Assembly (NCBI RefSeq): GCF_024494355.1
Contig: NZ_JAKNQY010000028.1
Span: 1 to 64,000 of the forward strand
DNA length: 64,000 nt
Reading direction: 5' to 3'
Origin: Pseudomonas sp. Q11
GTDB lineage: Bacteria; Pseudomonadota; Gammaproteobacteria; Pseudomonadales; Pseudomonadaceae
Below, in pieces: positions 35,176 through 44,036 of the stretch (the first letter of the stretch is position 1; every line of letters starts with the position of its first letter). The notes beneath the pieces are model-generated. The model saw nothing but the letters and a program-made list of their open reading frames with translations. It was not told where the DNA came from and ran no database searches. The position numbers and the translations under genes are program-made.

Positions 35176-35367
35176 ATGAGCGCCGAACTTTCCCCCATCG
35201 TTTCAGAGTTTGAAACCGAAGAGCAGGCCGCTAGCTACGACCGTTGGTTCCGTGCCAAAGTGCAGGCGTCGCTCGATGATCCACGCCCGAATGTCCCGCA
35301 CGATCAGGTAATGGCTGATATGCGATCCCTTCTCGAAGCCAAGCGCAATAAGCGCGATGCTGGTTGA
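35176..35367 (+). CDS. Antitoxin of a RelE/ParE-type toxin-antitoxin pair
   Basis: This 63-residue protein (MSAELSPIVSEFETEEQAAS...) overlaps the start of a RelE/ParE-like toxin by 11 bp and has an acidic helical composition. The C-terminus is basic (EAKRNKRDAG). In such pairs the antitoxin binds and neutralises the toxin and represses the promoter. A GGAGG ribosome-binding site precedes the ATG; an in-frame TTG at 35158 is less likely. It belongs to the accessory segment between fdhE and selA. Confidence 0.8.
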   Translation: MSAELSPIVSEFETEEQAASYDRWFRAKVQASLDDPRPNVPHDQVMADMRSLLEAKRNKRDAG

Positions 35368-35626
35368 GTGGCGGCCCGAAGCGCGGGCTGAACTGTGGCA
35401 AATCATTGATTATATTGGCGACCGCCACCTTGTAGCGGCGAGCGAGCGGTACCAAGCCATTGAGGCTGCTACCTCAGCCCTTCCGCAACATCCCTACCTT
35501 TATCGATTTGGTCGTGTACCCGGTACGCGGGAAATTGTTGTGCACCCCAATTACTTGGTGGTCTACCGGGTGACGGATCGAATCGAGATCGTGACCGTTT
35601 TGCATGCCAGGCAGGAATACCCCTGA
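35357..35626 (+). CDS. RelE/ParE-family toxin
   Basis: This 89-residue protein has the RelE/ParE fold signature: WRPEARAELWQIIDYIGDRH at the start, then PYLYRFGRVPGTREIVVHPNYLVVYRV and the terminal IVTVLHARQEYP. The last motif (VLHARQ) is typical of the ParE/RelE superfamily. Whether it poisons gyrase (ParE) or cuts mRNA (RelE) cannot be decided. It is coupled to the antitoxin by an 11-bp overlap and reads opposite to the fdn-sel genes on either side. Confidence 0.88.
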   Translation: MLVEWRPEARAELWQIIDYIGDRHLVAASERYQAIEAATSALPQHPYLYRFGRVPGTREIVVHPNYLVVYRVTDRIEIVTVLHARQEYP

Positions 35627-35937
35627 CTCGACCAGTTATTTGCATCGAATTTGACCAGCACGCTTCGTGGACATAACCGGCAGAACGATTTAGCCAATCT
35701 GTTGCATCGACCGGTTGAATCCACAAGCCAAAGCAGTCATTAGCGACGCGTGAGATTTTTGAGATCGATATGTTTGCCCCCGTCAGCTGATGACTGAACG
35801 GGACGTTTTCTGTTGCGTTGGCTGCAAGGCTATTGCACAGGGGGTCCCAATTTGTGCCAGCCTATCCCGGAATGGACCGGATTTATCTCGCTTATTGGGT
35901 GGGATTTATCTCAAGCCTGAACATCAAGGGGACAGGC
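35627..35937. other. Non-coding stretch with repeat-like debris
   Basis: About 310 bp without a gene. The sequence around 35633-35735 (GTTATTTGCATCGAATTTGACC, TTGCATCGACCGGTTGAATCC) has the look of insertion-sequence flanks, and AAGGGGACAGGCTCAG near 35929 recalls the edge motif of small REP-associated transposons. No transposase is encoded. This is impression only, since no alignment was made. Confidence 0.35.
35778..35806 (+). terminator. Possible terminator of the toxin-antitoxin operon
   Basis: CCCGTCAG and CTGAACGGG form an imperfect stem (one bulged A) around a loop of seven bases. A TTTT run follows four bases later. It lies about 150 bp after the toxin stop codon on the same strand. 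Confidence 0.4.
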
Positions 35938-36864
35938 TCAGTCGCCTCCCGGTGCCAGCATCAGATTCGGCGATGGGCGCTGGTACCCTTCCTGCTCCAG
36001 GCGCATGTCCAGCATCAGGCTGGACAGGTCCGCCGAGAGCGCTTCGGCTTCGGCGTCGTTTTCCAGGTAGATCAGTTTCAGATAGCTGTTGCAGCCGGGG
36101 CAGACTTCCGCCCGCAACGGCGCCTGATTGGCAGCATGACGGTCATCCTCAAAGCTGACGTATTGAAGCCCCTTGCTTTGTTCGCAATACACGCACTTGA
36201 CCCGCACCGCATGCCATTCGCAAGCGCACAACGAGCACACCAGATAACGCAATCCGTTGTATTTGCCGCGATGACGAATCACTCCGGCCATCGCCGGTGA
36301 ACCGCAGGCCGGGCATTGACTAAGACTGTCTCCGCGCTTGAGTTCAAGGTTCGGTGAACTCAGCAGCCAATGGCTCCAAGCCGCTTGCAGCGCTGCACCG
36401 AGGAACGGCACCAGTTCTGCCGGCAGCATTGAATACTGTCCGCTGACCAAGGCAATCGCCCACACTTTGAGCAGCCCCGGGTTGGCACTACGCAAAGTCG
36501 CCACGGCGTTTTCTACCGCCGTTTGTGGCGGTGGCCGATAACGTTGCAACAAGGCTTCGAGATACGGCAACCAAACGTTTTCGCGCACCAGACTGTCGGC
36601 GGCGAACGGCGGCAAACCATGTTCCACGCACACCCGAAGACGGTCGGGATCGGGCATGGCGGCCACGGGCGGATCGTCCATCAATTTCTGCTGAGCGTGG
36701 CACAGCCCCGCGATCAAGCGCAGATAGTCCGCCATGGGATGCCCGTCAGCCAGGTGGTCCAGACGCAGCGCGCGCAAGGTGAACAGGTTATTCGGTGGCA
36801 GGTACAGAAACGGCGGTGAACTCGCCGCCGCTTCTATCTGCCCAGGTTCAAGGATCGTGGCCAA
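35938..36864 (-). CDS. fdhE: Formate dehydrogenase accessory protein FdhE
   Basis: This 308-residue cytoplasmic protein is needed for maturation of Tat-exported formate dehydrogenases. It binds the Tat signal or catalytic subunit. Four CxxC metal knuckles are visible: CPACGSP, CSLCACEW, CVYCEQSKG and CPGCNSYLK, which together hold iron or zinc. It lies four bases after fdnI and ends the fdn operon. Confidence 0.95.
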   Translation of the reverse strand: MATILEPGQIEAAASSPPFLYLPPNNLFTLRALRLDHLADGHPMADYLRLIAGLCHAQQKLMDDPPVAAMPDPDRLRVCVEHGLPPFAADSLVRENVWLPYLEALLQRYRPPPQTAVENAVATLRSANPGLLKVWAIALVSGQYSMLPAELVPFLGAALQAAWSHWLLSSPNLELKRGDSLSQCPACGSPAMAGVIRHRGKYNGLRYLVCSLCACEWHAVRVKCVYCEQSKGLQYVSFEDDRHAANQAPLRAEVCPGCNSYLKLIYLENDAEAEALSADLSSLMLDMRLEQEGYQRPSPNLMLAPGGD

Positions 36865-36868
36865 GGGG

Positions 36869-37522
36869 TCATCCTTTTTTCGTGATCGGTCGCTCAGGCG
36901 TCTCGTCTCGGGTCACTTCCTGATACCAGAGTTCATGGTGTTTTTTCGCCCAGGCGCGACTGACTCTGCCACGCACCATGGCGTGGACCGAGCCACGAAT
37001 CCAGATACCCGCATAGATGTGAACGATGATGCTCAGCACCAGGATGAACCCTGCCAGCGCATGCAGTAGCATCGCCCAGCGAATACTGGTAATGCCGAAG
37101 TACGCGCTGAACCAGGCACGCCAGATCACCAACCCGCTGAACAGCAGCACCAGCATGCAGATCAGCAAGACCCAGAACAGCACTTTCTGCGCCGGGTTGT
37201 ATTTGCCGATTGGCGGTACGCCCTCCTCCTCGTTACGCATGACCGTCCCGACGCGCCTGAGCCACAACCGGTCGTTGGCGCCGAAGTAATTCGCCCGCCA
37301 AAAACTGAACACCAGGCCGAGGAACAGCACAAACATCGCCACGCCCATGTACGGATGCAGAATGCGCGTCCACGAACCGCCGCCAAACAGGTTGCTGAGC
37401 CAGAACAATCCCGGATGGAACAAGGCCAGCCCCGACAGCGCGGCCATGAGAAACAGAATCGCCACCAGCCAGTGATTGGTGCGCTGGTTGGAGGTGTAGC
37501 GCAGGATCGTTTTGTCGTTCAT
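36869..37522 (-). CDS. fdnI: Formate dehydrogenase gamma subunit, cytochrome b556
   Basis: This 217-residue membrane protein has four transmembrane helices (around residues 17-37, 50-72, 112-134 and 150-172) and histidines placed to bind two b hemes (NHWLVA, LHPYMGVAMF, LLHALAGF, IVHIYAGIW). It takes electrons from the FdnH iron-sulfur subunit and reduces quinone at the cytoplasmic side. Its start overlaps the fdnH stop by four bases (ATGA). Confidence 0.95.
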   Translation of the reverse strand: MNDKTILRYTSNQRTNHWLVAILFLMAALSGLALFHPGLFWLSNLFGGGSWTRILHPYMGVAMFVLFLGLVFSFWRANYFGANDRLWLRRVGTVMRNEEEGVPPIGKYNPAQKVLFWVLLICMLVLLFSGLVIWRAWFSAYFGITSIRWAMLLHALAGFILVLSIIVHIYAGIWIRGSVHAMVRGRVSRAWAKKHHELWYQEVTRDETPERPITKKG

Positions 37523-38463
37523 GGCCTGTCCTCCCCGCCGGGTTTCGTCGGATCAAAGGTGTGCACCGATGGATCGAATTCATGCACCGCCGGGTCGAGG
37601 GTGACTGGATGTTCGTCTTCCTCGACCCGTTGTGGCCCGACGCGCACGTAATGGAAGAACCCGGCCAGCACCGCCGCGCCCATGGCCAGCAACGCCAAGG
37701 GTTTGCTCAGGCCTTTCCACAGGTCCACCAACGGACTGATCACCGGGTGATCCGGCAACCCGGCATACAACCTGGGTGTGTCGGCATGGTGCAGCACATA
37801 CATGACGTGAGTGCCGCCGACGCCTTCGGGGTCATACAAACCGGCGTTTTCGAAACCGCGACTCTTGAGATCGACGATACGTTCGGCGGCGTGTTCTTTC
37901 ATGTCTTCCTTGCTGCCGAAAACGATGGCGCCGGTCGGGCAGGTTTTCACGCAGGCCGGCTCCAGCCCCACCGCCACCCGGTCCGAACACAGCGTGCATT
38001 TATAAGCCTTGTGGTCCTTTTGCGAGATGCGCGGAATGTTGAACGGGCAACCGGTGATGCAATACCCGCAGCCGATGCAATGGTCCTGATCGAAATCGAC
38101 GATGCCGTTGACGTGCTTGATGATCGCGCCTGGGCTCGGGCACGCCGCCAGGCAGCCGGGCTCGGCGCAGTGCATGCAGCCGTCCTTGCGGATCAGCCAT
38201 TCGAGGTTACCGGCGTCGGTTTCATGCTCGGTGAAGCGCATCAAGGTCCAGGTGTCTGCGCTGAGGTCTTGAGGGTTGTCGTAAGTGCCGAGGTTGTGAC
38301 CGACATCGTCGCGCAGCTCGTTCCATTCCGAGCAGGCGACCTGGCAGGCCTTGCAGCCGATGCACTTGGTGGTGTCGATCAGCTTGGCCACTGCCTCTTG
38401 CGTGCGCACCGAGGGCGGCATGGTGGTGGTGGCCGAACGGGCGATGATGTCTTGGCTGGCCAT
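37519..38463 (-). CDS. fdnH: Formate dehydrogenase beta subunit, iron-sulfur protein
   Basis: This 314-residue protein carries four [4Fe-4S] clusters through cysteine groups CIGCKACQVACSEW, CMHCAEPGCLAACP, CIGCGYCITGCPF and CTLCSDR...CVKTCP. A C-terminal transmembrane helix (LALLAMGAAVLAGFFHYV, about residue 255-275) anchors it on the periplasmic face. It passes electrons from FdnG to the cytochrome b subunit. The gene directly adjoins fdnG with no spacing. Confidence 0.96.
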   Translation of the reverse strand: MASQDIIARSATTTMPPSVRTQEAVAKLIDTTKCIGCKACQVACSEWNELRDDVGHNLGTYDNPQDLSADTWTLMRFTEHETDAGNLEWLIRKDGCMHCAEPGCLAACPSPGAIIKHVNGIVDFDQDHCIGCGYCITGCPFNIPRISQKDHKAYKCTLCSDRVAVGLEPACVKTCPTGAIVFGSKEDMKEHAAERIVDLKSRGFENAGLYDPEGVGGTHVMYVLHHADTPRLYAGLPDHPVISPLVDLWKGLSKPLALLAMGAAVLAGFFHYVRVGPQRVEEDEHPVTLDPAVHEFDPSVHTFDPTKPGGEDRP

Positions 38464-41400
38464 TTAGACTTTCTCCACGTTGACCAGGAATGACTTGGAT
38501 TCCGGGGTCTGTGTGTTGCCATCGCCGAGAAACGGCACCAGGGTGTTGGTCAGGTAACCGTGACGGGTGGCGCCGGTGAACCCCCAGTGCAACGGGATAC
38601 CGATCTGGTGCACCACTTGATTGTTGACCTGCAGCGGACGAATCCGCTTGGTCACCACCGCCACCGCTTCGATGTGCCCGCGCTTGGAACTGACCCGCAC
38701 CCGGTCACCGGCAGCAATGCCCTTCTCCTTGGCCAGGACTTCACCGATTTCGACAAACTGTTCGGGCTGGGTAATAGCGTTGATCGGGCAATGCTTGGAC
38801 CAGAAATGGAAGTGTTCGGTCAGCCGGTAGCTGGTCGCCGCATAAGGGAAGTCCTTGGCCTGCCCGAGGGTGTCCCAGACAGAATCGAAGATCCGCCCGG
38901 CCGGGTTGCTGGTCGCCTGCTTGTTGTTGGGGTGCATCGGGTTGATGCCAATGGGCGTCTCGAACGGTTCATAGTGTTCCGGGAATGGCCCTTCGTTCAT
39001 CTTGTCGAGAGCGAAGAAACGCGCCACGCCTTCGGGGTTCATGATGAACGGGTTGATGCCCGCTTCCGGTGCGGCGTCGACCTTGTAATCGGGCACGTCG
39101 GTGCCGGTCCAGACCTTGCCGTTCCACCACACCAGCCGTTTGTTCGGGCCCCATGGTTTGCCTTGAGGGTCGCAAGAGGCACGGTTATAGAGAATCCGCC
39201 GGTTCATCGGCCACGACCAGGCCCACCCCAGGTTCTGCTTCATGCTGAAAGGATCACTGTTGTCACGCCGGGCCATCAGGTTGCCCTGCTCGGTCCAGCT
39301 GCCGCAGAAAATCCAGCACCCGGACGCCGTGCTGCCATCGTCCTTGAGTTGGCCGAAGCCGGACAGTTGCTGACCCGTCTTGATCACCGCGCCTGAAACG
39401 TCGGTGACATCGGATACGGCGTAGCCGTTGAATTCCCGGGCCAGCTCTTCCGGCGTCGGGTCATCCGGTACTTTGTAGGGCCAGTCGAGCTTGAGGATCG
39501 GCTCGGCCAAGGCACCACCATCGGCCTGGTAACGCTTGCGCAGGCGCAAGAACAGCTCGGCCATGATCTTCACGTCCGTGCGCGCCTGCCCCGGGCCATC
39601 GGCACCCTTCCAGTGCCATTGCAGCCAGCGACCGCTGTTGACCAACGAACCGCTTTCTTCGGCGAAACAGGTGGTGGGCAGACGGATGACTTCGGTCTGG
39701 ATCTCGACCGTTTGCACATCATTGTAAGGTCCGGCGTTGCGCCAGAACTCCGAGGTTTCGGTGGCCAGTGGGTCCATCACCACCAGCCACTTGAGTTTGG
39801 CCAGCGCCTTCATTACCCGGTTCTTGTCCGGCAAGGCAGCGATCGGATTGAAGCCCTGGCACATGTAGCCATTGACCTCGCCCTTGCCCATCATGTCGAA
39901 CATTTTCAGGATGTCGTAGCCGGGAATGTCCAGTTTGGGCAGCCAGTCATAGCCCCAGTTATTCTCGGCAGTGGCATTGGCGCCGTACCAGGCTTTCATC
40001 AGGCTGACGTGAAACTTGCCGTAGTTCTGCCAGTAAGACATCTGCCCGGGACGCAGCGGCTTGAGTGCGCGCTTGGCGATGTAGGCGTTGTAATCCTGTT
40101 CGGCCTCGGCCGGCAGGGTCAGGTAACCGGGCAGCAGGTTGGACAGCAAGCCCAAGTCGGTCAGGCCCTGGATGTTGGAGTGCCCGCGCAGGGCATTGAC
40201 CCCCCCGCCCGGCATGCCGACGTTGCCCAGCAGCAGTTGCACCATGGCCGCGCTGCGGATCATCTGCGAGCCGGTCGAATGCTGGGTCCAGCCCAGGGCG
40301 TAGAGAATCGTCATGGTTTTGCCCGGTTGCGAGCAGGTGGCGATCTCTTCCCAGATTTTCTGCATTGCATCCACGGGCATGCCGCAGACCTGACTGGCCA
40401 GCTCCAGGGTGTAGCGGCTGTAATGCTGCTTCATTAATTGATAGACGCAGCGTGGGTCTTGCAAGGTCGGGTCGACTTTGGCGAAACCGTCCTCGCCGAT
40501 TTCATAGCCCCAGCCGGACTTGTCGGTATAGATGCGCTTGCTCGCGTCGTAACCGCTGAACAACCCATCCTCGAAGCCGTAGTTGGCCTTGACGATGAAC
40601 GACACGTCCGTATAGGTGCGTACGTATTCGTGCTGGATCTTGTCTTCGGTCAGCAGGTAATTGATCAGCCCGCCCATGAAGGCAATGTCGGTGCCGGTGC
40701 GGATCGGCGCGTAATAGTCGGCCACCGAGGCCGTACGGGTGAAACGCGGGTCGACCACAATCAGCCGCGCCTTGTTGTGGGCTTTGGCTTCGGTCACCCA
40801 TTTGAAACCGCAAGGGTGCGCTTCGGCGGCGTTGCCACCCATCACCAGAACCAGATTCGCGTTGGCGATATCGGTCCAGTGGTTGGTCATGGCACCACGG
40901 CCATACGTCGGGGCAAGACTTGCCACCGTCGGGCCATGTCAGACACGTGCCTGGTTATCAAACCCCAGCATGCCGAGACTGCGAATCACCTTGTGGGTGA
41001 TGTACCCCGCTTCGTTGGACGATGCCGACGCCGCAAGGAAACCGGTGGTCAGCCAGCGATTCACCGTTTGCCCCTGGGCGTTCTTCTCGATGAAATTGGC
41101 GTCGCGGTCGGCCTTCATCAGGTCGGCGATGCGATCCAGCGCTTCATCCCAGGAGATTCGCGTCCATTGCGTGGTGCCGGGCTTGCGCACCTGCGGGTAC
41201 TGGAGACGAGTGGGGCTATGAATGAAATCGAGCAGGCCTGCGCCTTTGGGGCAGAGGGTGCCACGATTGACGGGATGGTCGGCATCGCCTTCGATGTGGA
41301 TGATGCTCTGGGCGACATTCTTCGCATTGTCGCCCAGGCTGTACATGATCAAGCCGCAACCGACCGAGCAGTACGGGCAGGTGTTGCGGGTTTCATGGGT

Positions 41401-41529
41401 ATGGGCGAGCTTGAAATGACGCACTTGTTCGGCGAAAGCTGGCGTCGGGGCCATGCCCAGCGCGCCGAGGCTTGAGCCCGCAAGGCCGAGACCTGCGACC
41501 TTGAAGAACTGACGACGGTTGAGGTCCAT
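38464..41529 (-). CDS. fdnG: Formate dehydrogenase alpha subunit, selenoprotein (UGA = Sec197)
   Basis: The gene encodes a 1021-residue molybdopterin and selenocysteine enzyme that oxidises formate to CO2 in the periplasm. A simple ORF call splits it at an in-frame TGA (40939-40941). Reading this codon as selenocysteine restores the family sequence ARV-U-HGPTVASLAP, with Sec at residue 197, one off E. coli FdnG. The N-terminus has a twin-arginine signal, NRRQFFKVAG, and a [4Fe-4S] group CPYCSVGCG. The MPT-binding segments GRGAMTNHWTDI and the terminal molydopterin-binding domain are intact. The start ATG at 41529 has AGGAG upstream; an extension to 41562 is possible but unlikely. Confidence 0.96.
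40900..40941 (-). promoter_or_regulatory. SECIS element of fdnG
   Basis: Immediately 3' of the UGA, inside the coding sequence, the message can form an apical stem GGCA/UGCC closed by the loop AGUCU (40921-40912 region). E. coli formate dehydrogenase SECIS hairpins have GGUCU at the same distance from the UGA. SelB would bind this loop. The loop change G to A at its first base is the only difference I see. Confidence 0.8.
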
Positions 41530-41775
41530 CGTGCACTCCTGATCAGGTGGAACCCGGTGCATTGGCCGGATTTTTCTGGACGATCACGGTGACGGCAACG
41601 GAACTACCGTCGCTTTAAACTGTAGACAATGCTGTTTGGTGCTGTGGAAAAACCGACCGTCGGGTAATCCGCAAGCCAGCCAGACACATAATTAATGTGG
41701 GAGCCCCCTCGAAGGGATCGCGCGGATAGAGCGTAGTTTGTGTAACCGCCAGGCTTGATAACAACGAAGATCTAC

Positions 41776-41866
41776 TGTGGGAGCGAGCCCGCTCGCGAAG
41801 AAGCCTGCACATTCAACATCGAGCCCGACTGACACACCGCCTTCGCGAGCAAGCCCGCTCCCACAG
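41776..41866. repeat. REPIN upstream of fdnG
   Basis: The paired arms are TGTGGGAGCGAGCCCGCTCGCG and its complement CGCGAGCAAGCCCGCTCCCACAG, with about 45 bp between them. It lies between the divergent ends of fdnG's upstream region and the sulfatase-like gene. The rest of the interval 41563-41906 shows no gene. Confidence 0.88.
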
Positions 41867-41906
41867 GGGATCTGCGGGGGCATGCAAGGTCTGCGAACAA
41901 CTCGGA

Positions 41907-43658
41907 CTACTGTGGGAGCGAGCCTGCTCGCGATGACGGCGGCACATTCGACATCGAGCCCGACTGACCCGCCGCCATCTCAGCCTGAGCCGGCCCCGGT
42001 GTGACAATGTGCTTGAGGTCGATGTGTTTCCATTCAGGCATCGCCCCTAGCCGCGCATTGAAGCGGTAATTGAAGGTAAAGGCGTCTTCAGTTGGTTGGT
42101 TCAAGGATTTTCCATAGGTCGCTTCAACACCGGCCGGGTCGTACCCCATCAACTGCAACAGCGTCGGGAAGATGTTGTAGTGACTGGACCGGTCCTTGTT
42201 CTGTGCCCATGCATGTTGCCAATCCAGGGTGTGCAACCGCGCACCTTCTATGACCACCAGCGGCACGAGCCCCTCCTCCGCCACCGGGTCACCGCCGCAG
42301 TGGGTGTTGAGCCCAGGGTTGCCGCGCTCGTGAAGGTCCTGGCCATGGTCGGAGGTGTAGATCAACACGGCGTTGCTTAAATCAGCCTGCTGGAAGAGCC
42401 GCTTGAAGAACTCTCCGACATTCCACAACAGGGTGTTCCGGTAGGCGTTGCGGTACAGCTCCCAGTCATGGCTCCGGCCATCAAAACCGTCACGCTGGCC
42501 GGTGTCGGCGACCTCGAGAAACCGCCCGCGCGGCAGGGCTGGACGATAACTCATGAACTCATCCGGGTATTTGTCGTGCACGGGAAAATGCGCACCGAGC
42601 TTGTTGACCACCATCAGCTCGGCCCGGTCATTGCCCAGCCGCTGGATCAATGCCGCGGCGACCGCCATGTCGCGCTCGAACACCGGGGTGCCGTCGAACT
42701 GCACGAAGTCGTCGATATCGTTTTTTTCGGTGTCGGTCATCAGGTTCTGCAGACGACCACCGGTGCGCTGGGCGTCGATATAGACCGTGCGCAACCCGGC
42801 CTTTTTGGCGTACTGCCAGATCGACGGCAACGTGCTGTTGATGCGCACGTAGTCGTCGCGAGTACCGCCATGACGCAAGCTGACGTTGGTGTCGGCGCTG
42901 CAATTGGCGATGGAGGCCGCGTAACCGAAATTGAAAATTTCCACGCCGTCCGGTGGAGTCTTCAGGCCGCTTTGCACGCCGAATGGCGTGTTGATATCCA
43001 GATAATTCCCGGCGACGCTTTCATCGATAATCAGCACAATATCATGCTCGATCGGCGATGTTGGCCGCGTCAAGCGGATCGGCTCCCGAGGACCGACGGT
43101 GTTATGCAGGGTTTCGTAAACGAACAGATTCAGATAGGCCAGTGGTGTGTACATCACTGGCAGACCCCGCGCGCCCTCGCCCGCCCGGACGAATAAAACG
43201 CCACTGAGCAACAACACTCCCAGCACAGGCGCGGCGATGGGCAAATAACCGGGCAATGGCACCGACCGCCGAGGCTTGAGACCGATCCCCAACAGCAACA
43301 ACAGGCCGCCGGTCGCGGCACTGACAATCACCTCGCGATACTGGTGGGCCGCCTCCCCGACAAAACCACCCGAATACACCAGCGACACGAACTGGCTGTA
43401 CGTCAGGTAGCTGTCCGTCACCCTCGTATATACCTCGAAAAACACTGCCGAACCAAACATCGCCAGCGCAAACAGATGGCGCACGAAGGTTTGGCGGATG
43501 TACGCACTCAGCCACAGCGCCACCACCAAGACCATGAACATCGCACCGAACAGCAACGTGGCGAATCCCCAACCCAGGGCATTCAGGCGATCAAGGTAAT
43601 AGTCATATCCCCTGATCAGGTACAGCACCAGCAGCAGTTCCTTGAGGTATCGGAGCAT
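41907..43658 (-). CDS. Sulfatase-fold phosphoethanolamine transferase-like membrane protein
   Basis: This 583-residue protein has about five N-terminal transmembrane helices (to residue 165) and a periplasmic alkaline-phosphatase/sulfatase-fold domain. The latter shows the metal and nucleophile region IDESVAGNYLD and NCSADTNVSLRHGG (Thr nucleophile by analogy with EptA/CptA), and TSDHGQDLHERG with the metal Asp-His. Such enzymes add phosphoethanolamine to lipid A or glycans. The ATG at 43658 (MLRYLKELLL) is preferred over upstream extensions. The last 17 residues or so (MSNVPPSSRAGSLPQ) are a translated REP arm, so the natural C-terminus was probably replaced. It lies divergent from the exopolysaccharide operon. 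Confidence 0.85.
   Translation of the reverse strand: MLRYLKELLLVLYLIRGYDYYLDRLNALGWGFATLLFGAMFMVLVVALWLSAYIRQTFVRHLFALAMFGSAVFFEVYTRVTDSYLTYSQFVSLVYSGGFVGEAAHQYREVIVSAATGGLLLLLGIGLKPRRSVPLPGYLPIAAPVLGVLLLSGVLFVRAGEGARGLPVMYTPLAYLNLFVYETLHNTVGPREPIRLTRPTSPIEHDIVLIIDESVAGNYLDINTPFGVQSGLKTPPDGVEIFNFGYAASIANCSADTNVSLRHGGTRDDYVRINSTLPSIWQYAKKAGLRTVYIDAQRTGGRLQNLMTDTEKNDIDDFVQFDGTPVFERDMAVAAALIQRLGNDRAELMVVNKLGAHFPVHDKYPDEFMSYRPALPRGRFLEVADTGQRDGFDGRSHDWELYRNAYRNTLLWNVGEFFKRLFQQADLSNAVLIYTSDHGQDLHERGNPGLNTHCGGDPVAEEGLVPLVVIEGARLHTLDWQHAWAQNKDRSSHYNIFPTLLQLMGYDPAGVEATYGKSLNQPTEDAFTFNYRFNARLGAMPEWKHIDLKHIVTPGPAQAEMAAGQSGSMSNVPPSSRAGSLPQ
41911..41979. repeat. REP arm overlapping the 3' end of the sulfatase-fold gene
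   Basis: A left arm TGTGGGAGCGAGCCTGCTCG is followed by the usual inner sequence GATGACGGCGG...CCGCCGCCATC, but the outer right arm is replaced by CTCAGCC. The arm lies inside the last codons of the gene that ends at 41907. Confidence 0.85.
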
Positions 43659-43742
43659 GTCTTTCTCGGCGATAGGGCGGCGTTGGAGAAGGGGTCGTTT
43701 TCTGCACGTTAGCAGCGGCTTTCCAAAGCGCAAGAAAAGCAA

Positions 43743-44036
43743 CAGTCGGCCTAAGCGTCAAAAAAAAGTTAGCTCAAAAATGACACGATTTAAGCCAGTA
43801 AAACGTAAAAACCTATGGATAATTACCGTTCATCGCCTAGTTAAATGCCTTTAAAGCCCTTTAAAAACGGCACTTTTCCAAACCAGTCAATGACTTGATA
43901 TCAAAAGGCCAAGTCCTGTCGAGTTTGCCAACAGTGACAACTGTCATTTTGCTGACACGAATTTCTGAAGCTGCGCTATACCCCTCTAAACAGTTTCATC
44001 CGAGTTACATCACACGGTCTGCGAGGCGCGCCAAGA
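43743..44036 (+). promoter_or_regulatory. AT-rich upstream region of the exopolysaccharide operon
   Basis: This 294-bp region between divergent genes holds TTGATATCAA (43895-43904) and a TGACA-AC-TGTCA dyad (43935-43946), both possible protein-binding palindromes. A GCGCTATACC at 43974-43983 resembles the extended -10 of RpoS-type promoters, with CTGACA 19 bp upstream as a weak -35. It is clearly richer in A and T than the operon. The start of transcription cannot be fixed by eye. Confidence 0.4.

Noticed and set aside
35469..35726. Minus-strand 85-codon frame opposite the toxin gene
   Set aside because: No recognisable motif, overlaps the clear toxin gene, and no ribosome-binding site.
40926..40939. 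Frameshift or nonsense mutation splitting formate dehydrogenase
   Set aside because: The interrupting codon is TGA at the exact selenocysteine position, with SECIS, selA, selB and tRNA-Sec present.
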